Source of the DNA: Lysobacterales bacterium | GTDB lineage: Bacteria; Pseudomonadota; Gammaproteobacteria; Xanthomonadales; Xanthomonadaceae | DNA: 64,000 nt | Direction of reading: 5' to 3' | Assembly: GCA_017302035.1 (NCBI GenBank) | Contig: JAFLEA010000005.1 | Span: 1-64,000 of the forward strand | Shown: positions 1 through 8,455 of the stretch, piece by piece | Position numbering within the stretch: position 1 is the first letter of the stretch | Layout of the letters: each line of letters opens with the position of its first letter | Notes under the pieces: generated by a model | The model's input: only the letters and a program-made list of their open reading frames with translations | Databases searched by the model: none | Told to the model about the DNA's origin: nothing | Program-made: the position numbers and the translations under genes

Positions 1-125
1 GCGAAACAATCTCAGCCCATTTATTCAGATCCGGAAGCCAGCCGATAGTGCCGTATGATGTAAATACGATATCGAATTTTTTATCCAGCACTTTTTTAAG
101 CTCATATACATCAGAGCAGATGAAG
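1..125 (-). other. AT-rich segment encoding a piece of a class I SAM methyltransferase, in frame with folC
   Basis: These 125 bases are visibly AT-rich in a window that is otherwise very GC-rich. On the minus strand, in the same frame as folC, they encode FICSDVYEL followed by KKFDIVFTSYGTIGWLPD and LNKWAEIV. This is the usual acidic loop, FDIVFTSYG strand and following helix of small SAM-dependent methyltransferases. Codons such as AAA, GAT, ATT and GTA are unlike those of the neighbouring genes. The fold assignment is recognition by eye. The origin is inference: a contig-end chimera or a recent foreign insertion are both possible. Confidence 0.6.
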
Positions 126-1231
126 TCGAAGGCGTCGACGTCCTGGCCGCGCGCAGTGCCTGCCAGCCCGGCCAGGTGCCAGCGTGCGACCGGACTGGCC
201 AGCGCCTCCACCATCGCTGCCGCGTCCTTGTCCGCCAGCGCGGCGAACACCGCGCCGGTGTCCGCCGGCGGCTGCGCCCGCAGCCACGCAGCCAGCTCGC
301 GCGCCGCCTGCGGGTTGTGGGCCACGTCCACCACGATCTCGATGCCGTCGCGCTCGAAACGCTGCAGCCGGCCCGGCAACGCCGCCGCGGCGACGCCCTC
401 GGCGAACGCACGCTCCGGCAGCGCGCGCGGCAGGGCGCGCAACGCGGCGATGGCGGTGGCCGCATTGGCCCGCTGTGCCGGCGCGTCCAGGCCCGGTTGC
501 GGCAACAGCAGTTCGGCGCCGACCTCGCGCCAGCGCCAGTGCGCCGCGTCCCCGGTTTGATCGCGGGCATCCTCGTGGAAGAAGTCGCTGCCCAGCCGGA
601 TCGCGTTGGCGCCGATGGCGTAGGCGTGGCGCAGCACGCTCGAGGGCGGATCAACCTCGCCCAGCACCAGCGGCTTCCATGCCCGGGCGATGCCGGCCTT
701 CTCATGGCCGATCGATTCGCGGTCGCCGCCCAGCCATTCGGTATGGTCGATGTCGACGGTGGTGATCACCGCCACGTCCGCATCGACCAGGTTCACCGCG
801 TCCAAGCGCCCGCCCAGGCCCACCTCCAGCACCGCCAGGTCCAAGGCCGCGCGCTGGAACCGCCACAACGCCGCCAGGGTGCCGTACTCGAAATAGGTCA
901 GCGGGATGTCGCCGCGCGCAGCCTCGACCGCGGCGAACGCTTCCGCCAGCGCTTCGTCCGGCGCGTCCCTGCCATCGATGCGCACGCGCTCGTTGTAGCG
1001 CAGCAGGTGTGGCGACGTATAGGCGCCCACCTTCCAGCCGCCGGCGCGGGCGATGGCCTCGGTGAAAGCCACGGTCGAACCCTTGCCGTTGGTGCCGGCG
1101 ACCGTGATCACCTGCGCGGCCGGGCGTTCCAGCCCCAGCCGGGCGGCGACCGCGCGCACCCGTTCGAGCCCGAGTTCGATCGAACTCGGATGCTGCTTCT
1201 CGATGTGTTCGAGCCATCGCGCCAGGTCCAT
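1..1231 (-). CDS. folC: Dihydrofolate synthase / folylpolyglutamate synthase, 3' part aberrant and cut by window edge
   Basis: FolC adds glutamate to dihydropteroate and to folates in the cytosol, using ATP. The frame starts at ATG 1231 and stays open to the window edge (about 410 codons, no stop). A Mur-ligase-type P-loop TVAGTNGKGST lies near residue 50. Further FolC blocks follow: LEVGLGGRLDAVN, TTVDIDHTEWLG with HEKAGIA, and VVDVAHNP near residue 300. Family members are usually about 420-440 residues. From about residue 365 (position 135 downward) the protein stops looking like FolC, base composition falls sharply, and the frame continues into a methyltransferase-like segment (separate entry). 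Either the last 50 or so FolC residues were replaced or the sequence is chimeric here. Identity of the first 360 residues is secure; the C-terminus is not. Confidence 0.9.
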   Translation of the reverse strand, partial: MDLARWLEHIEKQHPSSIELGLERVRAVAARLGLERPAAQVITVAGTNGKGSTVAFTEAIARAGGWKVGAYTSPHLLRYNERVRIDGRDAPDEALAEAFAAVEAARGDIPLTYFEYGTLAALWRFQRAALDLAVLEVGLGGRLDAVNLVDADVAVITTVDIDHTEWLGGDRESIGHEKAGIARAWKPLVLGEVDPPSSVLRHAYAIGANAIRLGSDFFHEDARDQTGDAAHWRWREVGAELLLPQPGLDAPAQRANAATAIAALRALPRALPERAFAEGVAAAALPGRLQRFERDGIEIVVDVAHNPQAARELAAWLRAQPPADTGAVFAALADKDAAAMVEALASPVARWHLAGLAGTARGQDVDAFDFICSDVYELKKVLDKKFDIVFTSYGTIGWLPDLNKWAEIVS

Positions 1232-1341
1232 GCCGGTAGCCTAGCGTGAAGCCCGGGGCGCCAGCGCCCCCGCCCGCAGCGGCCGGTGCCGGTGCGCCCT
1301 GGAGGAGGGGTCCGGCGACCGCGCCGGATCGGCAGGCAGGC

Positions 1342-2226
1342 TCATGGCACGGTTCCGGCGGCCTCGCCGGGCGGCACGGGATACGGACCGCCGGTGACTT
1401 GCGCCGGCGCGCCCTTCGCCAGGCGGCCGCGGATTTGCTCGCAGCGATCCTGGGGGCCCTCGCAGAGGAAACTCTGCACCATCCAGCTCGACTGCGCATC
1501 GCCGACCAGGCGGTTGCGCACCAGCATCACCACGCCGTCCGGCAACGCGGGCAGTACCGCCCATTCACTGTAGCCTTCCTCGTCGCGCAGGGCGTAGCCG
1601 ATGACGGGCACCGGCCCGGGAGCAGCACGGTAGCCGTGCCGCTCCAGCATCTCCCGGGCCTGGGCGACGCTGTCCACGCCGATCGGGAACGGGTCGGGAA
1701 CATACCCGGGGAAACGCCCCTCGGCATCCGCAGCCGGACGTTGCGCCGTGCCGGCGCGACGCTGTTCGAACCACGCATCCCGCTTGCGGCCGGTGGTGCG
1801 CGCCAGCGAGTATTCCGGCGGGATTTCGAAGTTCACCGGTTGCCTGGCCTCGGAAGCCACCGCCTTGCCCTTGAACTTCGCCGGCGAGAAGCGCCACTGA
1901 GTGGCGGCAACCGCAGCGCTCAGGTCGAGCAGGTCCATGCCGGAGGAACGCTCGATCGATACCCGCGCCGGCACGCCGCGCGCGTCGATGACCAGGCGCA
2001 GGACCACCGTGCCACCCTGCCCGCGCCGGTACAGGTCCTGCGAAGGCCACTCGATGTCGGTCTGCAAGGGCTCCGGTGGCTGGTCGATGTCCTTGGCCGG
2101 CACCACTTCGTGGCCGCCCGGCGCGACGAACACCAGGGGCTGCACCTCGCCACCGCCCGGCGGCGCGGCCGCGGCCGGCACGGCAACGGCCATTGCCAGC
2201 GAGAGGATCCCGGCCAGTACTGCCAT
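1342..2226 (-). CDS. Secreted protein with TonB C-terminal-type domain
   Basis: A 294-residue exported protein. Residues 1-21 form a hydrophobic signal peptide ending in alanines, followed by a Gly/Pro-rich stretch. Roughly residues 60-135 match the TonB C-terminal energy-transducer fold: EWPSQDLYRRGQGG, then VVLRLVIDARGVPARVSIERSSG, then ATQWRFSPA. A Xanthomonadaceae-style tail of about 150 residues with no domain I can name follows. There is a cleaved-type signal peptide instead of the N-terminal anchor plus long Pro-rich linker of classical TonB, so energy transduction is uncertain; a periplasmic TonB-box-like binding role is equally possible. The start is ATG 2226; GTG 2238 in the same frame is an alternative. 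It lies 20 bp behind the histidine phosphatase gene and is probably cotranscribed with it. Confidence 0.75.
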   Translation of the reverse strand: MAVLAGILSLAMAVAVPAAAAPPGGGEVQPLVFVAPGGHEVVPAKDIDQPPEPLQTDIEWPSQDLYRRGQGGTVVLRLVIDARGVPARVSIERSSGMDLLDLSAAVAATQWRFSPAKFKGKAVASEARQPVNFEIPPEYSLARTTGRKRDAWFEQRRAGTAQRPAADAEGRFPGYVPDPFPIGVDSVAQAREMLERHGYRAAPGPVPVIGYALRDEEGYSEWAVLPALPDGVVMLVRNRLVGDAQSSWMVQSFLCEGPQDRCEQIRGRLAKGAPAQVTGGPYPVPPGEAAGTVP

Positions 2227-2246
2227 TGCCGCATTCACCGCCGCGC

Positions 2247-2891
2247 TCAGAGCGCGCGGTGCCGGGCCTCGCCGAAGAACGGCGTGTGGTGGGCGCAGTC
2301 GTTCAGCCGCACCACCTCCAGGCTGTCCACGTCCGCGCCCTCGATCAGGTTGAGCGTGGTCGGCGCCTGGCGGAAGGTCCACAGCTTGCCGATCGGCAGG
2401 CCCAGGATCCGGCACAGCAGCACCCGGTTGACCGCGTCGTGCGCCACCAGCAGCAGGGTATCGTCCGCGCCCAGCCCCTCGGTGGCGCGGACCAGCCCGC
2501 GCCAGGAGCGGTCCAGCACCTGGCGCAGCGATTCGCCGCCCGGCATCAGTACCGTGTCCGGTTCCTCGCGCCAGGCGCGCAGGCGCGCCGGATCCTTCTC
2601 GCCGATCTCGCTGGCCAGCAAGCCTTCCCACTCGCCGTGCGCGATCTCCTGCACGTCCGGGTCCAGCTGCAACAGCGCGGCGCGCCGTTCGCCCAGGGCC
2701 AGCTCCGCGGTGCGCCGCGCCCGCGACAACGGCGAGGCCACCGCACGCGCGATCTCCACCTCGCCCAGGCGCTCGCCCAGTGCCCTGGCCTGGGCTTCGC
2801 CCACCGGCGAGAGCGGGATGTCGATCTGGCCCTGGTAGCGGCCTTCGGCGTTCCACGGCGTTTCGCCATGGCGGGCAAGCAGGATGCGCAT
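2247..2891 (-). CDS. Histidine phosphatase family protein (phosphoglycerate-mutase-like)
   Basis: A 214-residue cytosolic phosphatase of the branch-1 histidine phosphatase superfamily. The N-terminus MRILLARHGETPWN carries the RHG catalytic motif with the phospho-accepting histidine at residue 8. SPLSRARRTAEL supplies the second arginine, and LLLVAHDAVNRVLL supplies the distal catalytic histidine. The length and ETPWNAEGRYQG block resemble GpmB and CobC (alpha-ribazole phosphatase) relatives; sequence alone does not say which phosphoester is the substrate. I chose ATG 2891 because the RHG motif normally sits within the first ten residues, although the frame is open further upstream. The TonB-domain gene follows after 20 bp. 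Confidence 0.88.
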   Translation of the reverse strand: MRILLARHGETPWNAEGRYQGQIDIPLSPVGEAQARALGERLGEVEIARAVASPLSRARRTAELALGERRAALLQLDPDVQEIAHGEWEGLLASEIGEKDPARLRAWREEPDTVLMPGGESLRQVLDRSWRGLVRATEGLGADDTLLLVAHDAVNRVLLCRILGLPIGKLWTFRQAPTTLNLIEGADVDSLEVVRLNDCAHHTPFFGEARHRAL

Positions 2892-3050
2892 GCAGCGGTT
2901 CCGGTCAGGAGGACGAATCCATGTCAACTCCGGCAGCGGGCTTGCCTGCGCCGGCAACGAGGACGGGAGCGGATGATACCTGCTCCCGCCCCACGCCAGC
3001 CGCGGTCCGATCGTCGCATGGACGCACGTGCGCCCGTGCGGCCGCTTTCC

Positions 3051-5213
3051 TCACCTGGCTACGTTCATTTCCCCCAGCAACTGCGGTGCCGGGAACACTT
3101 CCTGCATGATCCAGCGCATGTAGCGCTGGTCGACGGAGATCATCCGGGTCATGGCCGGGTCGAACACCCAGTTCGAGGCCACCGACTCCCAGTTGCCGTC
3201 GAAGGCCAGCCCCACCAGGCGGCCGTGCGCGTCCAGCACCGGCGAACCGGAATTGCCGCCGGTGATGTCCAGGTCGGAGAGGAAGTTCACCGGCACCGAG
3301 CCCAGGCGCGGATCGGCCAGGCCGCCATGGCGGCCGGCGGCCACGGCATCCAGCAGCGCTTGCGGCGAATCGAACGGATCGGCGCCCGTCTGCTTGGCCA
3401 CCACGCCTTCCAGCGTGGTGAACGGCGTGTACAGCACGCCGTCGCGCGGCACGTAGCCCTTGACGTTGCCGAAGGTGATGCGCAGCGACAGGTTGGCGTC
3501 CGGATAGACGAACCCGCCCTGGCTCTTCTTGTAGTCGGCCAGCGCCTGCAGGTACACCGGGCGCGCGGCCAGGTTCTCGCCGGCGCGGGTCTTGCGCTCC
3601 TGCTCGAGCTTGAGCAGGGTCGGCATCACCGCCACCGCGTAGCGGATCGCCGGATCGTCGCTGGCCTCGAACGCGGCGCGGTCGGCATTCATCCATTTCA
3701 GACGCTCGGCGGTGTCCCCCAGCCGGGTGCCGGCCAGCCGGTCCAGCGCAGCCTTCACCGCCGCCGCATCGTTGCCGCCGAGCCACTCGTCGAGCGCGGC
3801 CACGCGCTGGGCAGCGGGCAGCTTCAGGTACTCGTTGAGCCAGTATTCCTGCAATTGGCGGTCCATCGCCTGCACGTAGCGGCGCTCCAACTGCTTCATC
3901 CCGCCCTCGATCGCCGGCAGGTCGCGCTGCTGATAGCCGGACTCGCGCTCGGCATCGGGCCTGGCCCGCTCGATCGACAGCCGGTACAGCTGGTTGGCCG
4001 CACCCAGCACGGCGGTGTTGTTGAACATGGTCAGGGCCAGGTCGCGCTCGCGCGTGGCCCTGGATTGCTCCAGCAGCGAGACCAGCTTGGCGTGCGCGGC
4101 CAGCGCCCCGGCGCCGTCGGCGCCGCGTCCCTTCAGCCAGGCCAGCACCGCCGCTTCCTCGGCATGCTTCTGCCCGGCCGCGTCGATGCGCTTGAAACCG
4201 GTGAGCTGGCCCTCGTAGTTCTTGCTGGTGTTGTTCCAGCTGGCCATGCTGCTGGCGTACTTGACCTGCACCTGCGGGTCCTTCCTCCCCGCCGCCTCGA
4301 CCAGTGCGATCTGGTTCCGGTAGTGCCGGGCGATGGTCGGATAGGTCCATTGCGCGGTGTTGTCGAACTCGGCCGCCAGCGCGTAGCGGTTGGTCGACCC
4401 CGGATAGCCGGCGACCATGACGAAGTCGCCCTCGCCCAGCGGCTTGTCGGCGATCGTCAGCCAGCGCCTGGGCTGGAACGGCACGTTGTCCGGCGAGTAG
4501 GCCGCCGGCTTTCCATCCTTGCCGACGTAGGCGCGGTAGAAGGCGAAGTCGCCGGTATGGCGCGGCCACATCCAGTTGTCGACGTCGCCACCGAACTTGC
4601 CCACGCTTCCCGGAGGCGCATAGGCCAGGCGCACGTCGCGGATCTCCAGGTTCTTGAACAGGCGGTAGGTGTTGCCGCCGGAGAAGCTGTACAGGCGGCA
4701 GCGGAAGCCGGCCTCGGTCTCGCACCCGGCGATCAGCTGCTTCTCGAATGCTTCCAGTGCCCGGGTCCGGCCCAGCGCATCATCGCCGGCAGCGGCGATC
4801 GCGGCCTTGGCCTGCGCAGTCACGTCGGTGATCCCGTCGAGCACGAACACCCGCGCGTTGGGCCCCGCGCTGAGTTCGTCCGCCAGGGTCGGCGCATTGA
4901 AGCCGTTGCGGATCAGGTTGTTCTCGGGGGTGGAGTTGAGTTGGATCGCGCCATAGGCGCAGTGGTGGTTGGTCACCACCAGGCCGTTCGGCGACACGAA
5001 ACTCGCAGTGCAACCGCCCAGCGCCACCACCGCGCCCATCGGATCGCCGGTCAGGTCCGCCAGTTGCTCAGGCGCCAGCTTGAGCCCGGCCTGCTTCAAC
5101 GGACCGGCGATTTCGGGCAGTTGCTGCGGAACCCACATGCCCTCGCCGGCCCAGGCGACCGGGACGGAGGCCAGGACGGCCAGGACGGAGGCGGACAGCA
5201 GGCGAAGACGCAT
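3051..5213 (-). CDS. S46 family dipeptidyl peptidase (DAP BII / DPP7-like)
   Basis: A secreted serine peptidase of 720 residues that removes dipeptides from peptide N-termini. Residues 1-22 are a signal peptide ending in AWA. The chymotrypsin-like triad is readable: His84 in TNHHC, Asp222 in RHTGDF and Ser655 in GGNSGSP. Pseudoxanthomonas mexicana DAP BII is 722 residues with His86, Asp224 and Ser657, so the three positions agree with a constant offset of two. The block FGGDVDNWMWPRHTGDF typical of S46 is intact. The S1 subsite of S46 enzymes depends on the residue 25 places after the catalytic serine; here it is Ser680, neither the Gly of DPP7 nor the Arg of DPP11, so specificity should not be transferred blindly. 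The gene is divergent from tdh. Confidence 0.93.
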   Translation of the reverse strand: MRLRLLSASVLAVLASVPVAWAGEGMWVPQQLPEIAGPLKQAGLKLAPEQLADLTGDPMGAVVALGGCTASFVSPNGLVVTNHHCAYGAIQLNSTPENNLIRNGFNAPTLADELSAGPNARVFVLDGITDVTAQAKAAIAAAGDDALGRTRALEAFEKQLIAGCETEAGFRCRLYSFSGGNTYRLFKNLEIRDVRLAYAPPGSVGKFGGDVDNWMWPRHTGDFAFYRAYVGKDGKPAAYSPDNVPFQPRRWLTIADKPLGEGDFVMVAGYPGSTNRYALAAEFDNTAQWTYPTIARHYRNQIALVEAAGRKDPQVQVKYASSMASWNNTSKNYEGQLTGFKRIDAAGQKHAEEAAVLAWLKGRGADGAGALAAHAKLVSLLEQSRATRERDLALTMFNNTAVLGAANQLYRLSIERARPDAERESGYQQRDLPAIEGGMKQLERRYVQAMDRQLQEYWLNEYLKLPAAQRVAALDEWLGGNDAAAVKAALDRLAGTRLGDTAERLKWMNADRAAFEASDDPAIRYAVAVMPTLLKLEQERKTRAGENLAARPVYLQALADYKKSQGGFVYPDANLSLRITFGNVKGYVPRDGVLYTPFTTLEGVVAKQTGADPFDSPQALLDAVAAGRHGGLADPRLGSVPVNFLSDLDITGGNSGSPVLDAHGRLVGLAFDGNWESVASNWVFDPAMTRMISVDQRYMRWIMQEVFPAPQLLGEMNVAR

Positions 5214-5332
5214 CGGGACGATTCCATCTGGAGGAAACCCGGATTCTAGCGACGGCCCGCAGGAGTGGCCCGTGACCTTCGTCAGGGTCGACGGCTCGCG
5301 CGCCGCCGCCATGGCGCGCCGGGGAACCGGCG

Positions 5333-5338
5333 TACAAT
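5333..5338 (+). promoter_or_regulatory. Possible -10 element for tdh-kbl
   Basis: TACAAT lies 34 bp before the tdh start in the 159-bp divergent spacer. No good -35 hexamer is seen at the right distance, so this is only a candidate. Confidence 0.35.
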
Positions 5339-5372
5339 CCACTCCCTGTCCGGAACGGGAAACCGCCTCCCC

Positions 5373-6410
5373 ATGTCGCAAGCGAAGATGAAGGCGCTGG
5401 TCAAGCGCGAAGCCGCCAAGGGCATCTGGCTGGAAGAAGTCCCCGTCCCGCAGCCCGGTCCCAACGAAGTGCTGATCAAGGTCGAGAAGGCCGCCATCTG
5501 CGGCACCGACCTGCACATCTACCTGTGGGACGAGTGGAGCCAGCGCACGATCACGCCAGGCCTGGTGATCGGTCACGAATTCGTCGGCCGCATCGCCGAG
5601 CTCGGTCCGGGCGTGTCCGGCTACAAGGTCGGCCAGCGCGTGTCGGCCGAGGGCCACATCGTCTGCGGCCACTGCCGCAACTGTCGCGGCGGGCGACCGC
5701 ACCTGTGCCCGCACACCGTGGGCATCGGCGTGAACCGCAACGGCGCGTTCGCCGAATACATCGTCATGCCGGCCTCCAACCTGTGGCCGATCCCGGACCC
5801 GATCCCGTCCGAGCTGGCCGCGTTCTTCGACCCCTACGGCAATGCCGCGCACTGTGCGCTGGAGTTCGACGTGGTCGGCGAGGACGTGCTGATCACCGGC
5901 GCCGGCCCGATCGGGATCATCGCCGCCGGCATCTGCAAGCACATCGGCGCGCGCAATGTCGTCGTCACCGACGTCAACGACTTCCGCCTGAAGCTGGCCG
6001 CCGACATGGGCGCCACCCGGGTGGTCAACGTCGCCAACCAGTCGCTCAAGGACGTGATGGCCGACCTGCACATGGAAGGCTTCGACGTCGGCCTGGAGAT
6101 GAGCGGCAACCCGCGCGCGTTCAACGACATGCTCGACTGCATGTACCACGGCGGCAAGATCGCGATGCTCGGGATCATGCCCAAGGGCGCCGGCTGCGAC
6201 TGGGACAAGATCATCTTCAAGGGCCTGACCGTGCAGGGCATCTACGGCCGCAAGATGTACGAGACCTGGTACAAGATGACCCAGATGGTGCTGTCCGGGT
6301 TCCCCCTGGGCAAGGTGCTGACCCACCAGCTGCCGTTCGAGGAATTCCAGCAGGGCTTCGACCTGATGGAACAGGGCAAGGCCGGCAAGGTCGTGCTCGG
6401 CTGGAACTGA
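5373..6410 (+). CDS. tdh: L-threonine 3-dehydrogenase
   Basis: This enzyme oxidises L-threonine with NAD+ to 2-amino-3-ketobutyrate, the first step of threonine conversion to glycine and acetyl-CoA in the cytosol. It is a zinc-dependent medium-chain dehydrogenase of 345 residues (E. coli Tdh has 341). The catalytic zinc ligand Cys43 sits in [11 protein letters not shown] and GHEFVGRI follows. A cysteine-rich lobe [10 protein letters not shown] with HLC binds the structural zinc. The nucleotide-binding glycines are in [14 protein letters not shown], and [13 protein letters not shown] follows. I took ATG 5373; Met6 is a shorter alternative. kbl follows after 55 bp, the standard tdh-kbl operon in the order dehydrogenase then ligase. 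Confidence 0.97.
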   Translation: MSQAKMKALVKREAAKGIWLEEVPVPQPGPNEVLIKVEKAAICGTDLHIYLWDEWSQRTITPGLVIGHEFVGRIAELGPGVSGYKVGQRVSAEGHIVCGHCRNCRGGRPHLCPHTVGIGVNRNGAFAEYIVMPASNLWPIPDPIPSELAAFFDPYGNAAHCALEFDVVGEDVLITGAGPIGIIAAGICKHIGARNVVVTDVNDFRLKLAADMGATRVVNVANQSLKDVMADLHMEGFDVGLEMSGNPRAFNDMLDCMYHGGKIAMLGIMPKGAGCDWDKIIFKGLTVQGIYGRKMYETWYKMTQMVLSGFPLGKVLTHQLPFEEFQQGFDLMEQGKAGKVVLGWN

Positions 6411-6465
6411 CGCGGCATCCGCCGCCATCCACGCACGCCATCCACGCCAGCGCAGGAACCCCGCC

Positions 6466-7665
6466 ATGTCCGAAGCCGCCCTCGCCCGCTACGCCGCCAC
6501 GCTCGACAGCCTGCGCGAACAGGGCCTGTTCAAGTCCGAGCGGATCATCACCAGCCCCCAATCGGCGCAGATCGAGCTGGCCGACGGCCGCAAGGTGCTG
6601 AACTTCTGCGCCAACAACTACCTGGGTCTGGCCGACCACCCCGAGGTGATCGCCGCCGCGCACCAGGCGCTGGACAGCCACGGCTTCGGCATGGCCTCGG
6701 TGCGCTTCATCTGCGGCACCCAGGACCTGCACAAGCAACTGGAAAAGACCATCGCCGGCTTCTTCGGCACCCAGGACACGATCCTGTACGCGGCCTGCTT
6801 CGACGCCAACGGCGGCCTGTTCGAGCCGCTGCTGGACGAAAGCGACGCGATCATTTCCGACGCGCTGAACCACGCCTCGATCATCGACGGCGTGCGCATG
6901 TGCAAGGCCAGGCGCTACCGCTACGCCAACTGCGACATGGCCGAACTGGAGCAGCAGTTGCAGCAGGCCCGTGCCGATGGCGCGCGCACGATCATGGTCA
7001 CCACCGACGGTGTGTTCTCGATGGACGGCTTCATCGCCCCGCTGGACGAGATCGTGGCGCTGGCGAAGAAGTACGATGCCCTGGTCCACATCGACGAATG
7101 CCATGCCACCGGCTTCCTCGGTGCCAGCGGCCGCGGCTCGGCCGAGGTCAAGGGGGTGATGGACCGGATCGACATCTTCACCGGCACCCTGGGCAAGGCC
7201 ATGGGTGGCGCGCTGGGCGGCTTCACCACCGCGCGTGCCGAGATCATCGAGCTGCTGCGCCAGCGCTCGCGTCCCTACCTGTTCTCCAACTCGCTGCCGC
7301 CGCACGTGGTCGCCGCGGGGATCAAGGCCTTCGACATGCTGGCTTCGGCCGGCGAGCTGCGCGCGCGCCTGCAGGAAAACACCGCCTACTTCCGCCAGCG
7401 CATGGCCGCGGCCGGTTTCGACCTCAAGCCCGGCGTGCACCCGATCTGCCCGGTGATGCTGTACGACGCGCCGCTGGCGCAGAAGTTCGCCGAACGCCTG
7501 CTCGAAGAGGGCATCTACGCCATCGGCTTCTTCTTCCCGGTGGTGCCGCAGGGCCAGGCGCGGATCCGCACCCAGATGAGCGCCGCGCACACCCGCGAGC
7601 ACCTGGACCGAGCGATCGACGCATTCACCCGCATCGGCCGCGAACTGGGCGTCATCGGCGGCTGA
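6466..7665 (+). CDS. kbl: 2-amino-3-ketobutyrate CoA ligase (glycine C-acetyltransferase)
   Basis: This PLP enzyme cleaves 2-amino-3-ketobutyrate with CoA into glycine and acetyl-CoA, pulling the unstable Tdh product forward. It has 399 residues, very close to the E. coli enzyme (398). The motif [10 protein letters not shown] carries the PLP-binding lysine at residue 244, the position known for E. coli Kbl. [14 protein letters not shown] near the start, [12 protein letters not shown] and SNSLPPHV are the other alpha-oxoamine synthase blocks. The start is fixed by a GCAGGAA ribosome site ahead of ATG. It ends facing the small secreted gene, with a hairpin between. Confidence 0.97.
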   Translation: MSEAALARYAATLDSLREQGLFKSERIITSPQSAQIELADGRKVLNFCANNYLGLADHPEVIAAAHQALDSHGFGMASVRFICGTQDLHKQLEKTIAGFFGTQDTILYAACFDANGGLFEPLLDESDAIISDALNHASIIDGVRMCKARRYRYANCDMAELEQQLQQARADGARTIMVTTDGVFSMDGFIAPLDEIVALAKKYDALVHIDECHATGFLGASGRGSAEVKGVMDRIDIFTGTLGKAMGGALGGFTTARAEIIELLRQRSRPYLFSNSLPPHVVAAGIKAFDMLASAGELRARLQENTAYFRQRMAAAGFDLKPGVHPICPVMLYDAPLAQKFAERLLEEGIYAIGFFFPVVPQGQARIRTQMSAAHTREHLDRAIDAFTRIGRELGVIGG

Positions 7666-7701
7666 GGCCGCGCCCGCACGCCCACCCTCACCGCGCGCTC
7701 C

Positions 7702-7734
7702 GGGACGACCACCGGTGCTGCGCGCGGTCGTCCC
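7702..7734. terminator. Hairpin between convergent kbl and the small secreted gene
   Basis: Nine-base arms GGGACGACC (7702-7710) and GGTCGTCCC (7726-7734) are perfect inverted repeats with a 15-base loop, in the 117-bp gap between two convergent genes. There is no T-run on either side, so this would be a weak or Rho-assisted terminator. Confidence 0.5.
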
Positions 7735-7782
7735 GCTGGACTGCGAACCGGATCGCTCCCGGTCCGCGGTCCAGGCCAGGAA

Positions 7783-8301
7783 TCATTTCTTGGAAGGTGC
7801 CGGCGTCGGCGGCGTGGATGCGGGCGCCGCGGGAGCGGCCTGGGGGGTATCCACGCGCCGGCCGGCGCTGTAGCCGTTGGCCTTGAGCCAGGCATCGAAG
7901 TCGTCGGCGGTCATGCGCTTGCCGTTCTGGGTCATGTCGAACCGGTACGGCTTGTTGTCGAACTCGGTCTTGGGCTTGTAGGCGGCCGGGTCGTTGGCGC
8001 TCGCCGCCACCGTGGTCGCGGCCGGCGGCAGGGCCTTGGCGACGTCGCGGCAATTGCTGATCCGCAGGCGCAACAGCACATGGTCCAGCGACTGCGACAC
8101 GTCCGGCGCCTGCACCAGCACGCCGCTGGGCATGCCCAGCTGCGAAGCGCGTGAACCCAGTTCGGCGGCCACCGGGGCGACGGCCGTGGCCGGCAGCGGC
8201 AGCGGTGACTGCACCAGCGGTCCGGAGCAATCCGATGCGGCGAGCGCTGCGGTCGGGGCGATGGCCAGGGCGAACAGGCCGGCGGTGGCGAAGGCGCGCA
8301 T
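7783..8301 (-). CDS. Small secreted protein of unknown function
   Basis: I do not recognise a characterised family. The 172-residue product begins with a clear signal peptide (MRAFATAGLFALAIAPTAALA), so the mature part should be periplasmic or surface exposed. The body has one cysteine near its start and one in ISNCRDVAK, which could form a disulfide. A charged block NGKRMTADDFDAWLKANGY looks like a small folded module, and the end is a disordered Ala/Pro/Thr tail ending in lysines. ATG 8301 is preferred over an upstream Met because it begins exactly at the signal peptide and has GGAG about 9 bases ahead. It sits between kbl (convergent) and ompA (same strand, with its own terminator), so it is probably monocistronic. 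Confidence 0.75.
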   Translation of the reverse strand: MRAFATAGLFALAIAPTAALAASDCSGPLVQSPLPLPATAVAPVAAELGSRASQLGMPSGVLVQAPDVSQSLDHVLLRLRISNCRDVAKALPPAATTVAASANDPAAYKPKTEFDNKPYRFDMTQNGKRMTADDFDAWLKANGYSAGRRVDTPQAAPAAPASTPPTPAPSKK

Positions 8302-8398
8302 CGGAGGACTCCACGAACAAGTGCTCACGAGTGTAGGCAGTGCCCGCAGGTGATTCAAGGATCGTGCGCGCGACGCGGTCCTGCGTGCGCGGGCCGCG

Positions 8399-8432
8399 AA
8401 AAAAAACAAGGCCCGGCAGATGCCGGGCCTTG
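8399..8432 (-). terminator. Rho-independent terminator of the OmpA-family gene
   Basis: An almost perfect palindrome, CAAGGCCCGGC and its complement at 8407-8432, is followed on the minus strand by eight Ts (A-run at 8399-8406). It begins 24 bases past the porin stop codon. This is the most canonical terminator in the window. Confidence 0.9.
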
Positions 8433-8455
8433 TGGTCTTGCAGCTTGGCGTCCGA

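Noticed and set aside
25..705. Minus-strand frame of 226 codons overlapping folC
   Set aside because: It is Arg/Ala/Pro-rich and without motifs, whereas the adjacent frame encodes clear FolC blocks across the same bases.
2076..5249. Open frame of over 1,000 codons on the plus strand opposite the phosphatase and S46 peptidase genes
   Set aside because: It crosses two well-supported minus-strand genes and their spacer, has no recognisable domain, and shows typical antisense composition.
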